DNA of 64,000 bases from Holothuria scabra. Its lineage: Eukaryota; Echinodermata; Holothuroidea; Aspidochirotida; Holothuriidae. Location of the stretch: contig CM074200.1 in the NCBI GenBank assembly GCA_037179385.1, positions 35,963,884 to 36,027,883 on the forward strand. The letters are read 5' to 3'. Shown in pieces: positions 11,581 to 24,729 of this stretch (positions within the stretch are counted from its first letter, which is position 1; each line of letters begins with the position of its first letter). Under the pieces are notes generated by a model that was not told the origin of the DNA, did not search any database, and saw only the letters and a program-made list of their open reading frames with translations. The translations under genes were made by a program, and so were the position numbers.

Positions 11581-11877
11581 GCCAATTTTCTCACCAAAAA
11601 CAGTTAAAGTTCTCCTAACCTTCTTCCTTAAGCCCCTCCCACAATTGTCTGAAAATTCATCCTCATCCAGACAAAATGTCAGTTTACTGCTTCAGGGTAT
11701 AGAAAAGATCAATGTGTGTAACCAGAACACTCTCAGTACAGTTCATGCTGTGTAATATAAGCTTTGGGGTATGCTGCATTGTTTGAATTAGCTCTCAATC
11801 AAAGAGCTGAGCCAATTGAAAATTTTGTTTAACCCCTACAAGAATTGTAGTTTGGGGTAAAAGGATTGGCACTTTAA
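11581..11877 (+). mobile_element. MITE family G, copy 1
   Basis: A 297-base repeat with inverted ends: left GCCAATTTTCTCACC, right GGGGTAAAAGGATTGGC. It matches 17958-18267 and, in reverse orientation, 21784-22087. A fragment of the same right-hand end, with GAATTGGAACTGTTT, lies at 12061-12102. No coding capacity. Confidence 0.65.
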
Positions 11878-12177
11878 ATAAATTTCAAGTATTACATCTC
11901 AGCAACTGAATGCTGTTATGTTGGGATTTATGGCCTGACAAATTCACCTAATGGTAACTGACATATATATATTACTACACTACTGCTGTTTTCTGTGTGG
12001 GATGGGGCGATTGGGGGGGGGGGGGAGATACGTGCCAACGGTATCTGTGTCAGTAGGTAAGAAGAATTGGAACTGTTTAAGATGAGAGTATTTGGCCTAT
12101 AAGATCTCCGGTTATTATGAAGACTTAAGTTGTTGGATACACTGGATATATCAGGTATTGAATTTTATAAGTCTTAC

Positions 12178-12378
12178 CAATCCCAACAATATCCTGCTCT
12201 CCGCACATGCTCCGCAGCATCCCAGGAAACCAACAAGCATCATCAATCCACCGACGCCAATCAGACAATAGAGGGCAATATAGTACTCTGAAAGATCACC
12301 ACTTGTCTGTGCATATTGTCTCATGGTAGGCTCAAAGCAGAGGTAGAGTCCAAGACCTAGGAGGGCACATCCACACAG
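12178..12378 (-). CDS. Tetraspanin, exon 2
   Basis: Read on the minus strand, a polypyrimidine tract and TTACAG precede 12378, and the exon ends at 12178 before GTAAGA. It encodes 67 residues, phase 0 at both ends. It finishes TM1 (LCGCALLGLGLYL), supplies the short first extracellular loop (residues about 15-37 of the exon) and then TM2 (ALYCLIGVGGLMMLVGF). It closes with the signature inner loop GFLGCCGACAES. This is characteristic of tetraspanins, four-pass membrane proteins that organise membrane microdomains; Cys residues near membranes are typical palmitoylation sites. Exon boundaries match those known for CD9-type genes. Exon 3 (TM3) was not found to the left, so the gene continues outside the window or in an exon I missed. 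Confidence 0.93.
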
Positions 12379-13485
12379 CTGTAAGAAAGAAAATGAAACA
12401 AGTGTGATTCATAATTGGAAGGAGGCTGAGGGTGGTTATCCCAGTGCTCTGGATCTTAGGCATGATAGACTTTTGGGGAGTAGGGGAATTACATGTAGTG
12501 TTCATGCTAAGGAATTAACTTGGATGGGACTTCCAACTCTCACTCCCAAAATGGGAGGGATTTTCAAAATCAAGGGGGGATCTCATTCCCTCAAATGAAT
12601 TATTGTCAAGACAAGATTTGGTGAACTACAGAGGAATTTTGATCATACTGTACACATAGTGGTGGTGCACAAGATGTAGTGTCAGCTGTGTTTATTTGGG
12701 TTGGATGTCAGGTTTAAAGCCAAATATGGGAAGATTCATTGGTCAAGTAGTGTGTCCTTAGAACTTGAACCCCAAAGTGTGCAGGAATTTCCAGCATTTC
12801 ACTTTTTGGTAAGCCGGATTCTGAGGAAATTAGTGTGATTCCCACCCCTTAGTGCAAAGACTGGTTACAGATGTAACATGAGATGATGAGGTGTGAGAGA
12901 GACAATTAAATCTCAAACACAACCAATGTTCTAGCCTTAATTCATTTTTATAAATCACAATCCAGCAAAGTGAAACTTCCCTGTGTATGATGAAAGATTT
13001 TCCTAGAAAAGGTACATGATAGTATGTTATACAAATACTGAGAGTGGAGCCACTTTACCGTTGCAAACTTGCCTGGGGTTTGTTTGTGCCTGAAACCTTT
13101 ATTTAACATAACTCCATACTATCATGGGCATCGTGTGTGACAACTTCTCTTCCACATATTTCAAACAAATGCTTGTGGTGCCTCAATCTATAGTAGTTGC
13201 AGCTATAATTTGAACATGCAGTAGCATGGACAATTTAGTACAACTAGTTCCTGAGTATCCTTTTATCGGTGTCAGATTTATCCTACCCTCATGAGACCCC
13301 GCTACCATGATTAGGTCAGCTAAGTTACACTTCAATTGGTCATTCAACAAAGTAGGGCTCAGGGTCATGCATCAGAGTTGAGCTGTTTAAAAGGGAAAAG
13401 CAGTCACCCCTATTTGGATTAGTCTAATTAACTGTCAATGTTTCATGATCGGCTTTTGGAAGCACGTGACAACATTTTTTCACTT

Positions 13486-13740
13486 AAAGGTCAAGGGCAG
13501 TCCCCCCAAACTTATGTTGAGGCAACAGCTAAATATCACAATTTTCCTCTTACTTCTCTTAAAAGTATTATTTATTATATTTTATAACTTCAATATTGCA
13601 TATATCAAGGTAAAACAAACAGTTAAAGTACGTTTCACATTTGAAGAGGAAAATTGTTGTCACATGACTCTCAGCAGCCAATCATGAAACAGGACAGTCT
13701 ACTTCACTACTTCAAGTTGAGGTGACTGCTCTTGCCCTTT
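13486..13740 (+). mobile_element. MITE family S, copy 1
   Basis: About 255 bases with inverted ends: left AAAGGTCAAGGGCAGTC, right GACTGCTCTTGCCCTTT. The interior includes GTCACATGACTC and AGCCAATCATGAAACAGGACAG. Other copies lie at 29655-29912, 38001-38250 and 43751-43930. Non-coding. Confidence 0.8.
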
Positions 13741-15402
13741 CTTTTTATGAAACAAACCCATTGCTTTTCCTTGAACATGAAATGTTTTTAAAGTCCGCAA
13801 ATATGATGAAAGATGTTCGGAAGTAAAATATCAAGAATCTGTGGGATGTGGTTGTTGTTTCACGGTAAATTTAGGGCAATTACATCTGCCCTTTAGGCTT
13901 CACTGGTTGTTAAAGGTAACATAACTGTCAAGAAATTGTGATTTAAAATCCCTAAAATACCTTTTACCTGGTCATTAATTTTCAGAGAAACCCTCTCCCC
14001 ATACCCCCTCCCCCCCCCCCCCCCACCCCTCTCTACTTTAATACCCCTCTCTATTTAATATATTAATTTTAAAACAGTGCCAGCTGTCCCAATTTCTTAG
14101 TAAGCAAATTAGCAGTTTCACCCAGACTGCTAACTACATGTACAGTATGTGAGAGAATTTCTGTTTACTTTACAGTACAATTACCTGTATGTACAGTAAA
14201 CATAACTATGTCACTGCAGTACCACATACTTTGTGATGCAGTGCAGCATGGTCGGCAAGCACAGGTGAAACAATTCCTGGCCCACAGGGGTATCATTCAC
14301 CTTTCTCTGGAATTTGATCATCCTTTACTTCTGTGTGGACTGGGGATGGTAGAATATGCCCATAGCATTCCCTGCCTGTTGTAATAGGTAGGTGAAAGTG
14401 GACAACTGTACAGACTTTTACTGTTTTTTTTTTTTTTTTTTAACCATATTGGCAACCAAATTCGAAATTGTACCAGTATTTGAAACACTATTTCAACTTC
14501 CCTCTATAGCTGATATAAAACATGTGTGTTTGTGTGCTGTTGAATCCACGCTAAGTCCATGTTCCCACTTGATCCCTCCATGCTGATGGTCCAAAGTTCA
14601 ATGAACTAAAAAATTTTGTGACCAACCAAAAGAGTGCTCTTATTTGAGCGCCTGCACGAGAACTGATCACCTTCTCTGGTTCAAGTACGTGAGAGAAAGA
14701 TGCATCATTGAAATTATGTATGTAGGTCATAATTATGTATCCTCAAGTTTGTGTGGCAGGGGAGTTTCACTGAGGAAGTACAGTACCATATAATTGATCT
14801 CAGGTCACCTTGATCCTCTGTTGTGTTCCCACTTATTTTCTTCATCATCAGAACATGGTCTGATCCTCCGGAAAGGCATGGTCAAGCTAGTGTGATCTGA
14901 TCGAGGGAACAAGAGCAGTATACTTGCAAATTGATAGCCTGCTTGTATTCAAGTGGAAATACAATCTATCCACAAACTCTTTCTCCAAGATGTAATTTTC
15001 CAGCTATTTCACAGTGTAAGAGCATACAGTAAAACACAACTACATACAAATGAAGTGCAGAAGACTACCACGGATTCAACAAGTCATTCCACCCTACAGA
15101 AACACACACTTGTAACCTTTCTGCCTGAATTCCCTGAAGCTGTCAAAAACTTGTCTGACACCTTCTGGAAATATTTTGTTTTGACATCCAGTGCCTAAAG
15201 GTAATCAACTTTGGCTATTATGTTACAAGTGCATGCTAGAAATGTCCAAACCAAAGGGTGGTTATCAGGGTCAACTGCAATGAACACCACCAGTTGTAGT
15301 GCAGCTGATGAAAACACTGTACCAGCATGGAAGAATTACTGCCTTCCACTGCACCATTCTAGTACTAAGCTATGTGCAGGGCAGGTCCAAGCTATTTGCA
15401 CT
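13741..15402. other. Intronic sequence without recognised features
   Basis: Contains a C-run (about 14008-14024) and a T-run (about 14424-14441). No gene or repeat end was identified. Confidence 0.4.
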
Positions 15403-17373
15403 GTGACGTACGGGACATTTCAGAGATGTAAATGTGTCTGAAAGTTATGAAGAAGTTGGCATTCAAGAAACTTTTAGGCATACACAATTGTTGCAACTAA
15501 CGCTTTAATTAAAAAGGAATAAAAACTTTTCACACCTCGTTAATTAGGTAAGATCTTTATTAAAAGTCAGTGTGACGTACGGGACCAGAGAATTTTGTGT
15601 TTTTGTGCTGAAATACTAAACCTTAAAATGCTCTGAAAGTAAAGGTGAAGCAATCAAGCTAATATCATTAATGTGAAGCCTAACCTTTTAGGTAATATGC
15701 TGCACATTACTATAAAAGAATAAAAAGTAGTTTTGTTACTGGGGTGACACAAACAAAAAAATTCTTGTGACGTACGGGACATGTGACGTACGGGACAATT
15801 TGTCCCTGTACAAAATGTATTGGAAAAGCCTGATTTGGATTAAATTATGATTTATTATGAAAATGCTGTACAGAAAATGCAAATTATTGAAAGAGTTGGA
15901 GCCCCTGTATTTACTCTAATGCAAGACAATTATCATACACATTTAAACGGTCATCCCCTTCATTTTATTACTGAAAATGTGGCCACTTTTGAAATTTAAA
16001 GTTGGACTGAATGTACCACTTTAATTTTTCTACTTACAGTACAGTACTGTAACATATACACTCTCTTTACACTATTTGTTGTATTTCAGTAAATATTTGT
16101 AAACATGAGTTGTATGTATAACTCTGTAAAGTATAGCCTATGTTCTAGGAGTTTGCAAAATGGTGAATGACACAGTGTGTGGGGTGACTGTGTAGTTGGG
16201 GGCCAGGATCACCATTTTCCAGTACAACATGCTTGTTGGATGATTCAATGCAATATTGGAATTTTAATAAACCTAATTTTGCAAACTGTTATTCTCTTTA
16301 AATGAACTGTCCTCTTACATTTATACCCCTTGCCCTAACAGTCTTTTCCATTGATCGAGGTATTTCATAACCCCCCTCCCCATAAAATTTCTAAATAAAT
16401 GGCTTTCATAGATGACAGCTAGGTACTGGGCTGTTTTCTACAATTTTGTCACTGGTCAAAATACTGTGACAGTAAACCATGCTGTATGCTTCTACTGTTG
16501 CTTTAAAGACCTCTTGTCATGGAAGAGTTAAATGTGAAATTTGATCAAATTTCAGTTCAACTACGTACATCATACAGTAAACATGTATGCAAATTCATTT
16601 ACAGTGCCACTATGTTAATACCAAGCATGTGGTAAAATACTGTTTTGTAGCTCCCCAGTATTGTACGCTTTGATACTGTAAGTACTGTAAATAACCAGAT
16701 CTCCTTGAATTGAGCTGTGATCAATCAGAAATCTCTAGCAACTCCCTAGTTCAGCTAAATTAAACGTCCAGTACCATGCAACAGGAACTGCAATACTCTT
16801 AAATTCGTTACGCCCTAATCTGAGAAAATTTCGGAAATTTTTACAAAAATCAATCAAAATATGTCAGGTTTGAGTAATGATTATGGGCCATTCTTTCTTT
16901 TCAAAAATGCCATCTGATAAACATCAAAAGGGTACATTGCTTAGTATTAGGGTAGGGAACGAGTTCAACGAGGTGAAAGAAGTTCAGTGTACAAACTCAA
17001 TACGGTTGTCCCGTACGTCACATTTTGTCCCGTACGTCACATTTTTTAATTTGATTATTGAGCATGCATAAATTATGTTAAGAAAAATCTTGTTGAATAT
17101 ATTTTTGTAGACTCCAACAAATCAGAACTTTACAAAATATTTTTTGAAAATATTGTTTACTCTTTAATAAAACTAAAAAAATTAGGCAAAAATTGTGACG
17201 TACGGGACATACACTTTTGGAATCTGCCTAATTAGCATAATTAATGAGGTGAGCAAAGTGAAGTATTTTCTAAAATTATTGGAAGGGTGGATGCACTATG
17301 TCTCAGATAATAGTTACTCAAATAAATCATGTAGCTGGTTTCTGGACCAAATTTTTAATGTCCCGTACGTCAC
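15403..17373 (+). mobile_element. Probable non-autonomous DNA element carrying eight copies of GTGACGTACGGGAC
   Basis: The exact 14-mer GTGACGTACGGGAC occurs forward at 15403, 15572, 15767, 15783 and 17195, and as its complement at 17008, 17027 and 17360. Spacings mirror each other: 169, 195 and 16 on the left; 19, 168 and 165 on the right. The outer ends also share inverted homology around CACCTCGTTAATTA and the complement of a TTAATTATGCTAATTAGG-like block. This looks like a transposon with repeated subterminal protein-binding sites. No clear target duplication was found at the outermost motifs, so true ends may lie slightly outside. No transposase is readable. Confidence 0.7.
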
Positions 17374-17957
17374 GCTCGTTTTAATAATTATGCAAATTAG
17401 CACCCTTCCATTTATTGTGTGTATTATTTTTTCCAAAAATTATATTAAATTTGAAAACTTCAATCCTTAAGCTTTACAATGATGCTAAATATGCCTTATT
17501 TCAATGAAATTTTAAAAATGACTTCATGGGATAGAATAGCTTGGACCTGCCCTGCACTGTACAGTAAGGTGATTACGCATTTTCACTCGAACACCAAGAT
17601 TAGGGGGAAAATTTGCTATCACATTTATACTGGTCCATTCATTATCAACCAAGTCAATGTAAATTTCAGAGAGGCAACAAAATAATGTTCCACTAGCCTC
17701 CCTTATTTTCCCAACCCTAAAATATAGTAACTGTTTATTGCCAGCACAGTAACTGGGTGATAATCTCGCCTTCAGAAATTCCAAATACTCTCTACAGTAC
17801 CTTGACCCATGTAGGAGATATAGGCAAACACTATTCATACTAGCAGGATAGTTACTTAGATCAGAGTTAAGAAGCAAAGCTTCTAACCAACTGGTTAAGT
17901 CAAGCCAGCCACAGCTTTTTTCCAGTTGGGGCTTTTCTCTACTTCATTGCTCATAGT

Positions 17958-18267
17958 AAAGGCCTAACCCTCTCACCCCAAACAGTTTCAATTCTCTAGT
18001 CCTATATGAACTTCTTAATACCTAGGCCCTTCCAACAATGGTCTAACCCATTCTCATTAAGATGCAACCTCAGCTTATTGCTACAGGGTGAGAAAACAAG
18101 ACCCAAAGTGTAATCAAAACACTCTCCATAAAGTACATGCTGTGTCATATGAGCTTCAGTACTGTGCATTTTTTTTAACTACCTGTCAATCAAAGACGTG
18201 CAAATTGAGAATTTCTGTAGACTACAGCAAAAACTGTAGTTAGGGTTGAGAGGGTTAGCATTTAAAG
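17958..18267 (+). mobile_element. MITE family G, copy 2
   Basis: About 310 bases. The left end AAAGGCCTAACCCTCTCA is the near-complement of the right end TGAGAGGGTTAGCATTTAAAG. Internal words (TACATGCTGTGTCATATGAGCTT, in part) match copy 1 at 11581-11877. Its right end overlaps the left inverted repeat of the next element at 18260. Confidence 0.65.
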
Positions 18268-18728
18268 ACTTACTGTAGATGGTACAGTATGGTCCTGGTA
18301 CATGTAGAGCTCAATTTTGGCTGTTGTCTGACAACTGAAATTCCATATGGACAACCAAAAGTTAAAGGTTGGTTAATTGTCCCATGGACAACAAATTTTC
18401 TCTCACAATGAATTATAGAGCAGCTTGCTTTATCTGATTGAAAAGTATACTGCTGGCTGATCAGCGCCTTCAACTTTTTCTATCATGCAATACTTCAGAC
18501 TTCCAAGTGTTTTTGTCTCTCAAAAATCAAATCTTTTTATTTTTTGAGACTAACAATACAAATAAACACAATAACTGTATTGTTATTGTGCAAAATATGT
18601 TTCGGACAACCAAAAATTTTTCTGAAAATCAAGTCCTATACATGCATGCGTTTCTGTGTTGTAGTGTTCCTTGCCTTGCTTTCATTACCCTTGCTTTCAT
18701 TCCATTTTAATACAGTAAGTCTTTAAAT
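18260..18728. mobile_element. Candidate MITE with perfect 18-bp terminal inverted repeats
   Basis: ATTTAAAGACTTACTGTA at 18260-18277 is the exact complement of the sequence at 18711-18728. The interval is 469 bases and non-coding. No clear target duplication is seen, and only one copy is present in the window. Confidence 0.5.
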
Positions 18729-20494
18729 CTTTTTCCACAAAAATCATAATTTAAAGATGATTAATAGCATATGATTGAAGAATAAAAATAAAGAAGAAAA
18801 GATTGCTGTGGAAGCAAGTATTCATACCTGGGTGGCACTTGAAATTATGATTTTAATTCATAAAACACCTCTTTTGATTTCATGCATTCTGATTGGCCAA
18901 AACCATTTGAGACCAGTCTCAAATTGCATTTCAGACAGGTTTCTTGCCAGTTAGGAAGCCATAGTTTGACCTTGTAAAATTGTCCTTTGTTTTTATAAGC
19001 ACATTCTTCACACTCATGAAAACAAACCTGCCACACCATGAAAGCAAACACAGCTCTCACAACTCCTGATATACTGTACAGTAATTGCCTGTACGAGAAG
19101 GGAAGAATTATTTCCCTAGAAGGGAGTAAAATTTCCCACAGTTCTCCCCATATTTTCATGTGCAGGAAAGGGAAATTTCCCTCCAGCTGCCTAAATTTCC
19201 CTCCATATGGCCAATTTCCCAGGAGGGAGCCTTCCACCTTGCCAACTTTTTCCACACAAGCTGGGTGCTATGTATAATGTGCAATTGTGTCGCACAGTGT
19301 ATGTGTGTTTACGATTTTACATCCCTTGCTTGCACTGACCTGCAAGAATATTGCCTTCAAGGCATTAAGTGATTTAAGACAAAAGGAAACATAATCAGCA
19401 AAGACATGTATTTGTAATATCAATTTTCCCCTGTGGACTGTGGGTTGTAGAATACGTCCATGGTTTTACCACCTGGAGCCTATTTGGAGACTAAAAGGAA
19501 GGACTAAACCCTATTTGAACTGTATTTGAAAATGAACTTGAACAGTATCTGAAACCGTATTTAAACTTTACTTCTTTATCTAGTTGACACTATATATAAT
19601 ACATTCGTATTGGCAAGTCCTTAAATCTCATCAAACTAACAGAGTTTTAAGTGAATTTGTTTAAAAGAAGTGAAAATACTTGCTGGGTCTTGCCCCTTTC
19701 TTTTCAATGGCTTGAATTGCTTGCCTCCACCTGAAGAAACTAAATGTGGCATCATAACTAAGTTGGGAGAATTACAATGTGATCTGTGAAATTTTGCCAA
19801 AAATTTGATGTTATTTGGTCGTTTTTCATCCTTTAAATCTGAGCGTTTATGAATGGGCATAATAGAAGCCTCGGCCGGCACAGCCTATGTGATGACGTCA
19901 TCGTGAGTCTTAAATTACATCTGAGACCAGATCATCCCCTAAGCATAAAGCTATACCTTTCAACACACTACACCATTCTATGAGTCCGTACCAGCTAATT
20001 TATAAATAGCCAAGATCTTATGATCAATATCCAACATGATATCAGTTATCAGCCACAATGTCTGCATACTGTAACTGCATGGTATGTACCCAAAATACCA
20101 CACTGCAGTTTACCAATGCAAAATGAAAGTTGATATTGGTTCTATTTGCAATGGCAACGAACTAGTCAGTAAATTAAACACTCAAAGAGAAAACTGGTGA
20201 ACTCAAGTGCATATTAGCTGGCACTACTGTAACTATTGTATTCTGAAGGAATGAAATTGACAAGAACCCAGACATGCTGTCCCACCCAACCCTTGTAACC
20301 AGAGTGTCAAAGCTACTGTTGCTTAACCCGTCTGATGTTACCAGTGTGTTTTTTTCATCTTGAACAAAATCATGTTGTACACTTAACATATACCCAGACA
20401 ACTCCAGATGGGCGGACGAGGAGGTAAACACTCATGATCACATAGCAGTTGAACTGTGTCAGGGATAAATCTCTATGGCTAGTTCATCCCCATA
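18729..20494. other. Intronic sequence without recognised features
   Basis: A 136-codon minus-strand frame at 18845-19255 covers simple GGGAAATTTCCC-like blocks and shows no domain. Nothing else was recognised. Confidence 0.35.
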
Positions 20495-21071
20495 AGGTGT
20501 TCCTTAGGTCAAATAACTCAAAAATAGATATTAAAGAGCACGAAAAGTGCTCTAACAGTCCAACACCCATCTTTATAGGACATTACTGAGCTGAGACATA
20601 AAATGTTGAAGTTTTTTCACTTGAAACAATTGTTCTATTGTGCAAGACTGTAATTTGTGACTTTCTGTTTGTACAACTCACGAAAGATGTTTTGTTTCCT
20701 TTGAAAGTTAGAAATGTTTTTATGACCTTGAACAGTCCTGTTTGCTTCCATAGCATATTGCACAGAGAAGACTTTTACATTAATTACATAGCCCCATAAG
20801 GGTAAGAGTGCTATAACACCTTGGTACAATTAAGGTGCAGTAACTTTCAGAAAAACAAACAAACACTAAGATAGTAATTTGACAAACAGTTCAACTATGA
20901 CATCACAAATAATTGTACTATGTATAGGCCTACTGTTAAATTGAGTGAATAAACTTCAATATTTTACCTCTATATCTCTATCAGCTCAGGAATGTCATAT
21001 GAAGATGGGAGTTGGACTGTTAGCAATTACTTTGCATGCTTTTTAATGATTTTTTTACTTGAGGTACACTT
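20495..21071 (+). mobile_element. MITE family T with long inverted repeats, copy 1
   Basis: About 577 bases flanked by TA dinucleotides (20493-20494 and 21072-21073). The left end AGGTGTTCCTTAGGTCAA and the complement of the right end, AAGTGTACCTCAAGTAAA, begin imperfect inverted repeats. These extend well over 100 bases through CTAACAGTCCAAC and ACCCATCTT. A TA target suggests the Tc1/mariner superfamily, but no transposase is present. A second copy is at 60296-60827. Confidence 0.65.
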
Positions 21072-21783
21072 TAAGATAATGCTGCCTGTAAGGGCAGGAA
21101 TTGGAAACTTAAGTCATAGTACAAATGACCAGTTTGTGTAGGACAGTGGTATAATCAATAAGGAAAGAGAAGATACCCAAATGTCTTCCCTCTCCTTCCC
21201 TCAATCCATCTCTCCCTTCACCATCATTTCCATCTGTTTTCCTTTTCCTCCCTCCCCAGCTCACTCCTCTGTGAAATTTGTAGACAAAATGTGAAGTACT
21301 GGAAGAAACTTCAATGCACCATCCATTTGAAGGCTGATAGGAAGTGCTCATTTGTGTCCATTCAAATTGACATTATTTGCAATTGTAATATGTAACAAAG
21401 ATAAAAATCTGTTGCCCCATGGATATGAAACCAGTACAGCAAATTTTACAAAAATTCACTAACGATTTCAGCGGCTGAAACCTTTTAAATAGTGTAGACA
21501 TTTTTTCTCTCTACAGTATAACATGAGCTCTACCCAAACTTTGTGGGTGGAGCCAACAATGGATTGCTATTTTTCAGGTGCAAATACTAATAACAATGGA
21601 ATTATCAGATACAACTTTATCTTATTCTCAAATATTTGCGTAACCTGTAAAATATGTCTTGAAGGATTTTTCTGGCTTTAGAGTGCAAATGTGTCCTGTG
21701 TATACAGACTATTATGAATTGTGCATTTGGATGCCAAATGCCAGTGAATAGGATCTTGGACAAGCATCCATCGATGGCTTATT

Positions 21784-22087
21784 TAAAGGTAGTCATTCGT
21801 CACCCTAAACTACAGTTTCAGTATACATATCAAAGCTCTCAATTGGTACAGACCTTTGATTGGCATCACATTCAAACAATGCATCATAGCTAAATTACAC
21901 AGCATGAGGCACTGAGAGTGTCTTGATTTCACATTATGGACTTGTATGCCCACTGGGACAAGCAATGAAGCAATAAACTAGGATTGTTTCTGGATAAAGA
22001 TGAGTTTTAGATAAATGTGGGAGGGGCTAGAAGTAAGTAGGTTGGGAGAATTGGAACTGTTTGAGATGATGAAAATATGCCTTTAAC
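21784..22087 (-). mobile_element. MITE family G, copy 3 (reverse orientation)
   Basis: Complementary in order and sequence to copies 1 and 2: TTTAAAGGTAG at the left, CACCCTAAACTACAGTTT next, and GAATTGGAACTGTTTGAGA near the right end. Confidence 0.6.
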
Positions 22088-24729
22088 TACAACAAAAGTG
22101 TGTAGTACATGCACAAGGCTATGTTAATAGTGTTAGATTAGTTAGCCTAATCTAGCAGCAAGAAAAAAGCAAAAAGCTACATGTGCCAATTTTTTTGAGA
22201 GGTCTGTAAAAACCAAACTGGCCTTCACTAAGAAGACAGAGAGGGGGTGCTAGGGGGAGCACATGCAATTAAATAGTATCAAGAAGACCACAGCATAAGA
22301 AATCAATTTCTAGTTGATTGGGGTCAGGTAGAGAGTGCGGTGTTGAATTAACTCCAGGTAGCTTGCGTTGCACTACAGATATTGGTGCATAGCATGGTGT
22401 ATGCCTTCTACACAATGTGTCTGTGCATGTTAAGAATTCAATTTGACCTTTCTTCAGACAAGTACAAGCCCACCCTCAGTTGAAAGACATTTTGTCATCT
22501 TTCTACACACTATTCTCACCCAGTTCTTCCATATCCCCTCATCTTCTATCCCTCCTCCCACTTACCTCTCAAGATAATTCTAAATTTTCTGTTGGGTAAC
22601 ATAACCATGGGTATTAATTGAAGTGGTTAGAAATTAAAAATAATTACCCAATAACAGTATATAGCAAAGACCATGTGGGGAAGAGTCAGTTGGTTGTCTC
22701 GCTACAAACCTAACAATTCAAAGTTGACCACACCCAGAAAACCATGCACCAAGGCTGGTTTGTCACACACAATTCTGCAAAACTCATGTTGCAACCATCA
22801 ATTTTATACCTTCTGAACTACAAGGCCAGATCCAGGAATGCTGTACTTAAGAAGAGGAGGGGGTTCAAACCACAAATTTTTCAGAAAAAAATTCATGGGC
22901 TTGAAAATGTAAAATTTTTGTTGAAAAATTATTGCTTTGCAAAAAATAACACAAGGTATACTTCTCCCCGCCCCCCCCCTCCATTCCCCCTCCTTGGATC
23001 CTGCCCAGCATGTGTGGAAGAGTTACTGTAGCAACAAGTCAATATTGACCTACGTCTGTAGAAAAGAAATTGAGAGAAAAGAACAATGGTAACTGCCTTC
23101 AGAAATCTCCTGAACCAGAACCAATATGTCACAAGCAAGCCTTTTGATTGTGGAGGTCATGGACAAACAAACAAGAGGCCTGGAATTGGATAATGCTTAC
23201 TGTACTTTCCTTTATTCATGTTCACTGGTGCAAAGTATCATGGATGTCCCTGGTACTCTAACGATTTTGTCTATTGTTCTTACTGTCTTTTTGTTTCCTG
23301 TCATTGTTTTATTGCTTCTCCTTTTATGTCCTGTTGATTTGTTGTTTAATTCTGTTGTAATACTGAATCAATGAATCAATAACAGAGCTTTAATGCACAT
23401 ACAACAATACTTAAAATTTCATACAACTACTGACATGGCACCCCAAAATAAGTTCTATTTATTTGGAATACAGTAAACTGTACCATAAGCAGTGTGGTTG
23501 TACAGCAAATATACAGGGTACTTAAAAAGAAGGGAGAATAAAAATGTCAATTCACATAAAAACTTCAACACCAAACTTATCACAAACTATGCTGTCAACG
23601 GCTGTAAGCATCAGTTTTTTTTCTGTGGGTGTAGTAATGTAACAAAGCAGAATATCATGTTTGACTAGAGAGAACCCCTGGGATTTCTTATCAATCCAAT
23701 TGAAAGTGACAGTAACACTGTCATCACAGCTGATTTAGTGCAGGAGAAACACTAGCACTGTTTATCTTCCCTACAAAAGCCTCTGAAATCACTACCAACT
23801 GTATGTAGAGCTGCTGTATACCATGGAAGTACAGTACTTCCATGTATATACTGTACCATGGAAGTGCTACCTCTCATACTTCCATGTGCAGTATACAGTA
23901 CTGTTAACCTAACTGTGCATGGCAATGCATACATAGGCTTTGGAGCAAGCAGCTGTCCTCTGTTTGGGATCACACTGCACCATATCTTTAATATTCCTCT
24001 ATATAAATTCTATTTTCAGTGAAGACTTCATCTTTAGACACATAATTTTAATATTTTGACTCTTATCATGCAGGTTAACAAGCATTCACAAGAATATTGT
24101 CCCAACTTGAAGTAGTGTAGTAGACCATCCTGTTTTATGATTGCCTGTTCAGAGTTATTTGACATTTTTTTTTTTCCTCCACACATTTAAAATTTACAAG
24201 AAGTTACCACTTGGTTTACTTTACCTTGAATAAGCAGCACTGAAGTCCTAAATTATGATGAAAGATACTTTGAAGAAATATAAAACTGATGAAACTGTTG
24301 TTTCAAAATGAGTTTTGGGGGGCTCTTGGCCTTAAAACACTGGGAAGGGTCTTTTGCAGCCATCTAAAGGGTTTGTGAGGCAAAAAATCCCTGGTGAGCT
24401 ACAAACCAACTCATTGTGGCGATCTCATTACTTAGCTAGGAGTGCCCTCCTTTTCTGCCATAAAGGAATTGCCATCCTATGTACGAGAGCCAATTGCACA
24501 CCACCACTCGCCTCATATCAATGTGATGAGTGCAAAAGCTGCTCACTGACCACACATTTGATTTCCAGAGGAATGTAACTAATGGCACACCTCAAAAAGA
24601 TAAAACCCCAGGCCTCAAGGCTCATGTACAGTGCATGTTCACTTTCTTCAATTGAATGCTTTTCTACTTTACAGTATATGTGGTAGCAACAAGAGTCTGA
24701 AATGGACCCAGAAAATAAGGAATTGGATA
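22088..24729. other. Intronic sequence without genes
   Basis: Apart from the palindrome cluster at 23822-23886 and a C-rich run near 22969-22990 I recognise nothing here. Confidence 0.35.
23822..23886. repeat. Cluster of CATGGAAGT / ACTTCCATG inverted repeats
   Basis: CATGGAAGTAC (23822-23832) and GTACTTCCATG (23834-23844) form a perfect 11-bp hairpin around one base. A second looser pair, CATGGAAGT at about 23857 and ACTTCCATG at about 23878, follows immediately. Confidence 0.75.

Noticed and set aside
18845..19255. 136-codon minus frame
   Set aside because: Built over repeated GGGAAATTTCCC-like blocks with no domain or splice context.
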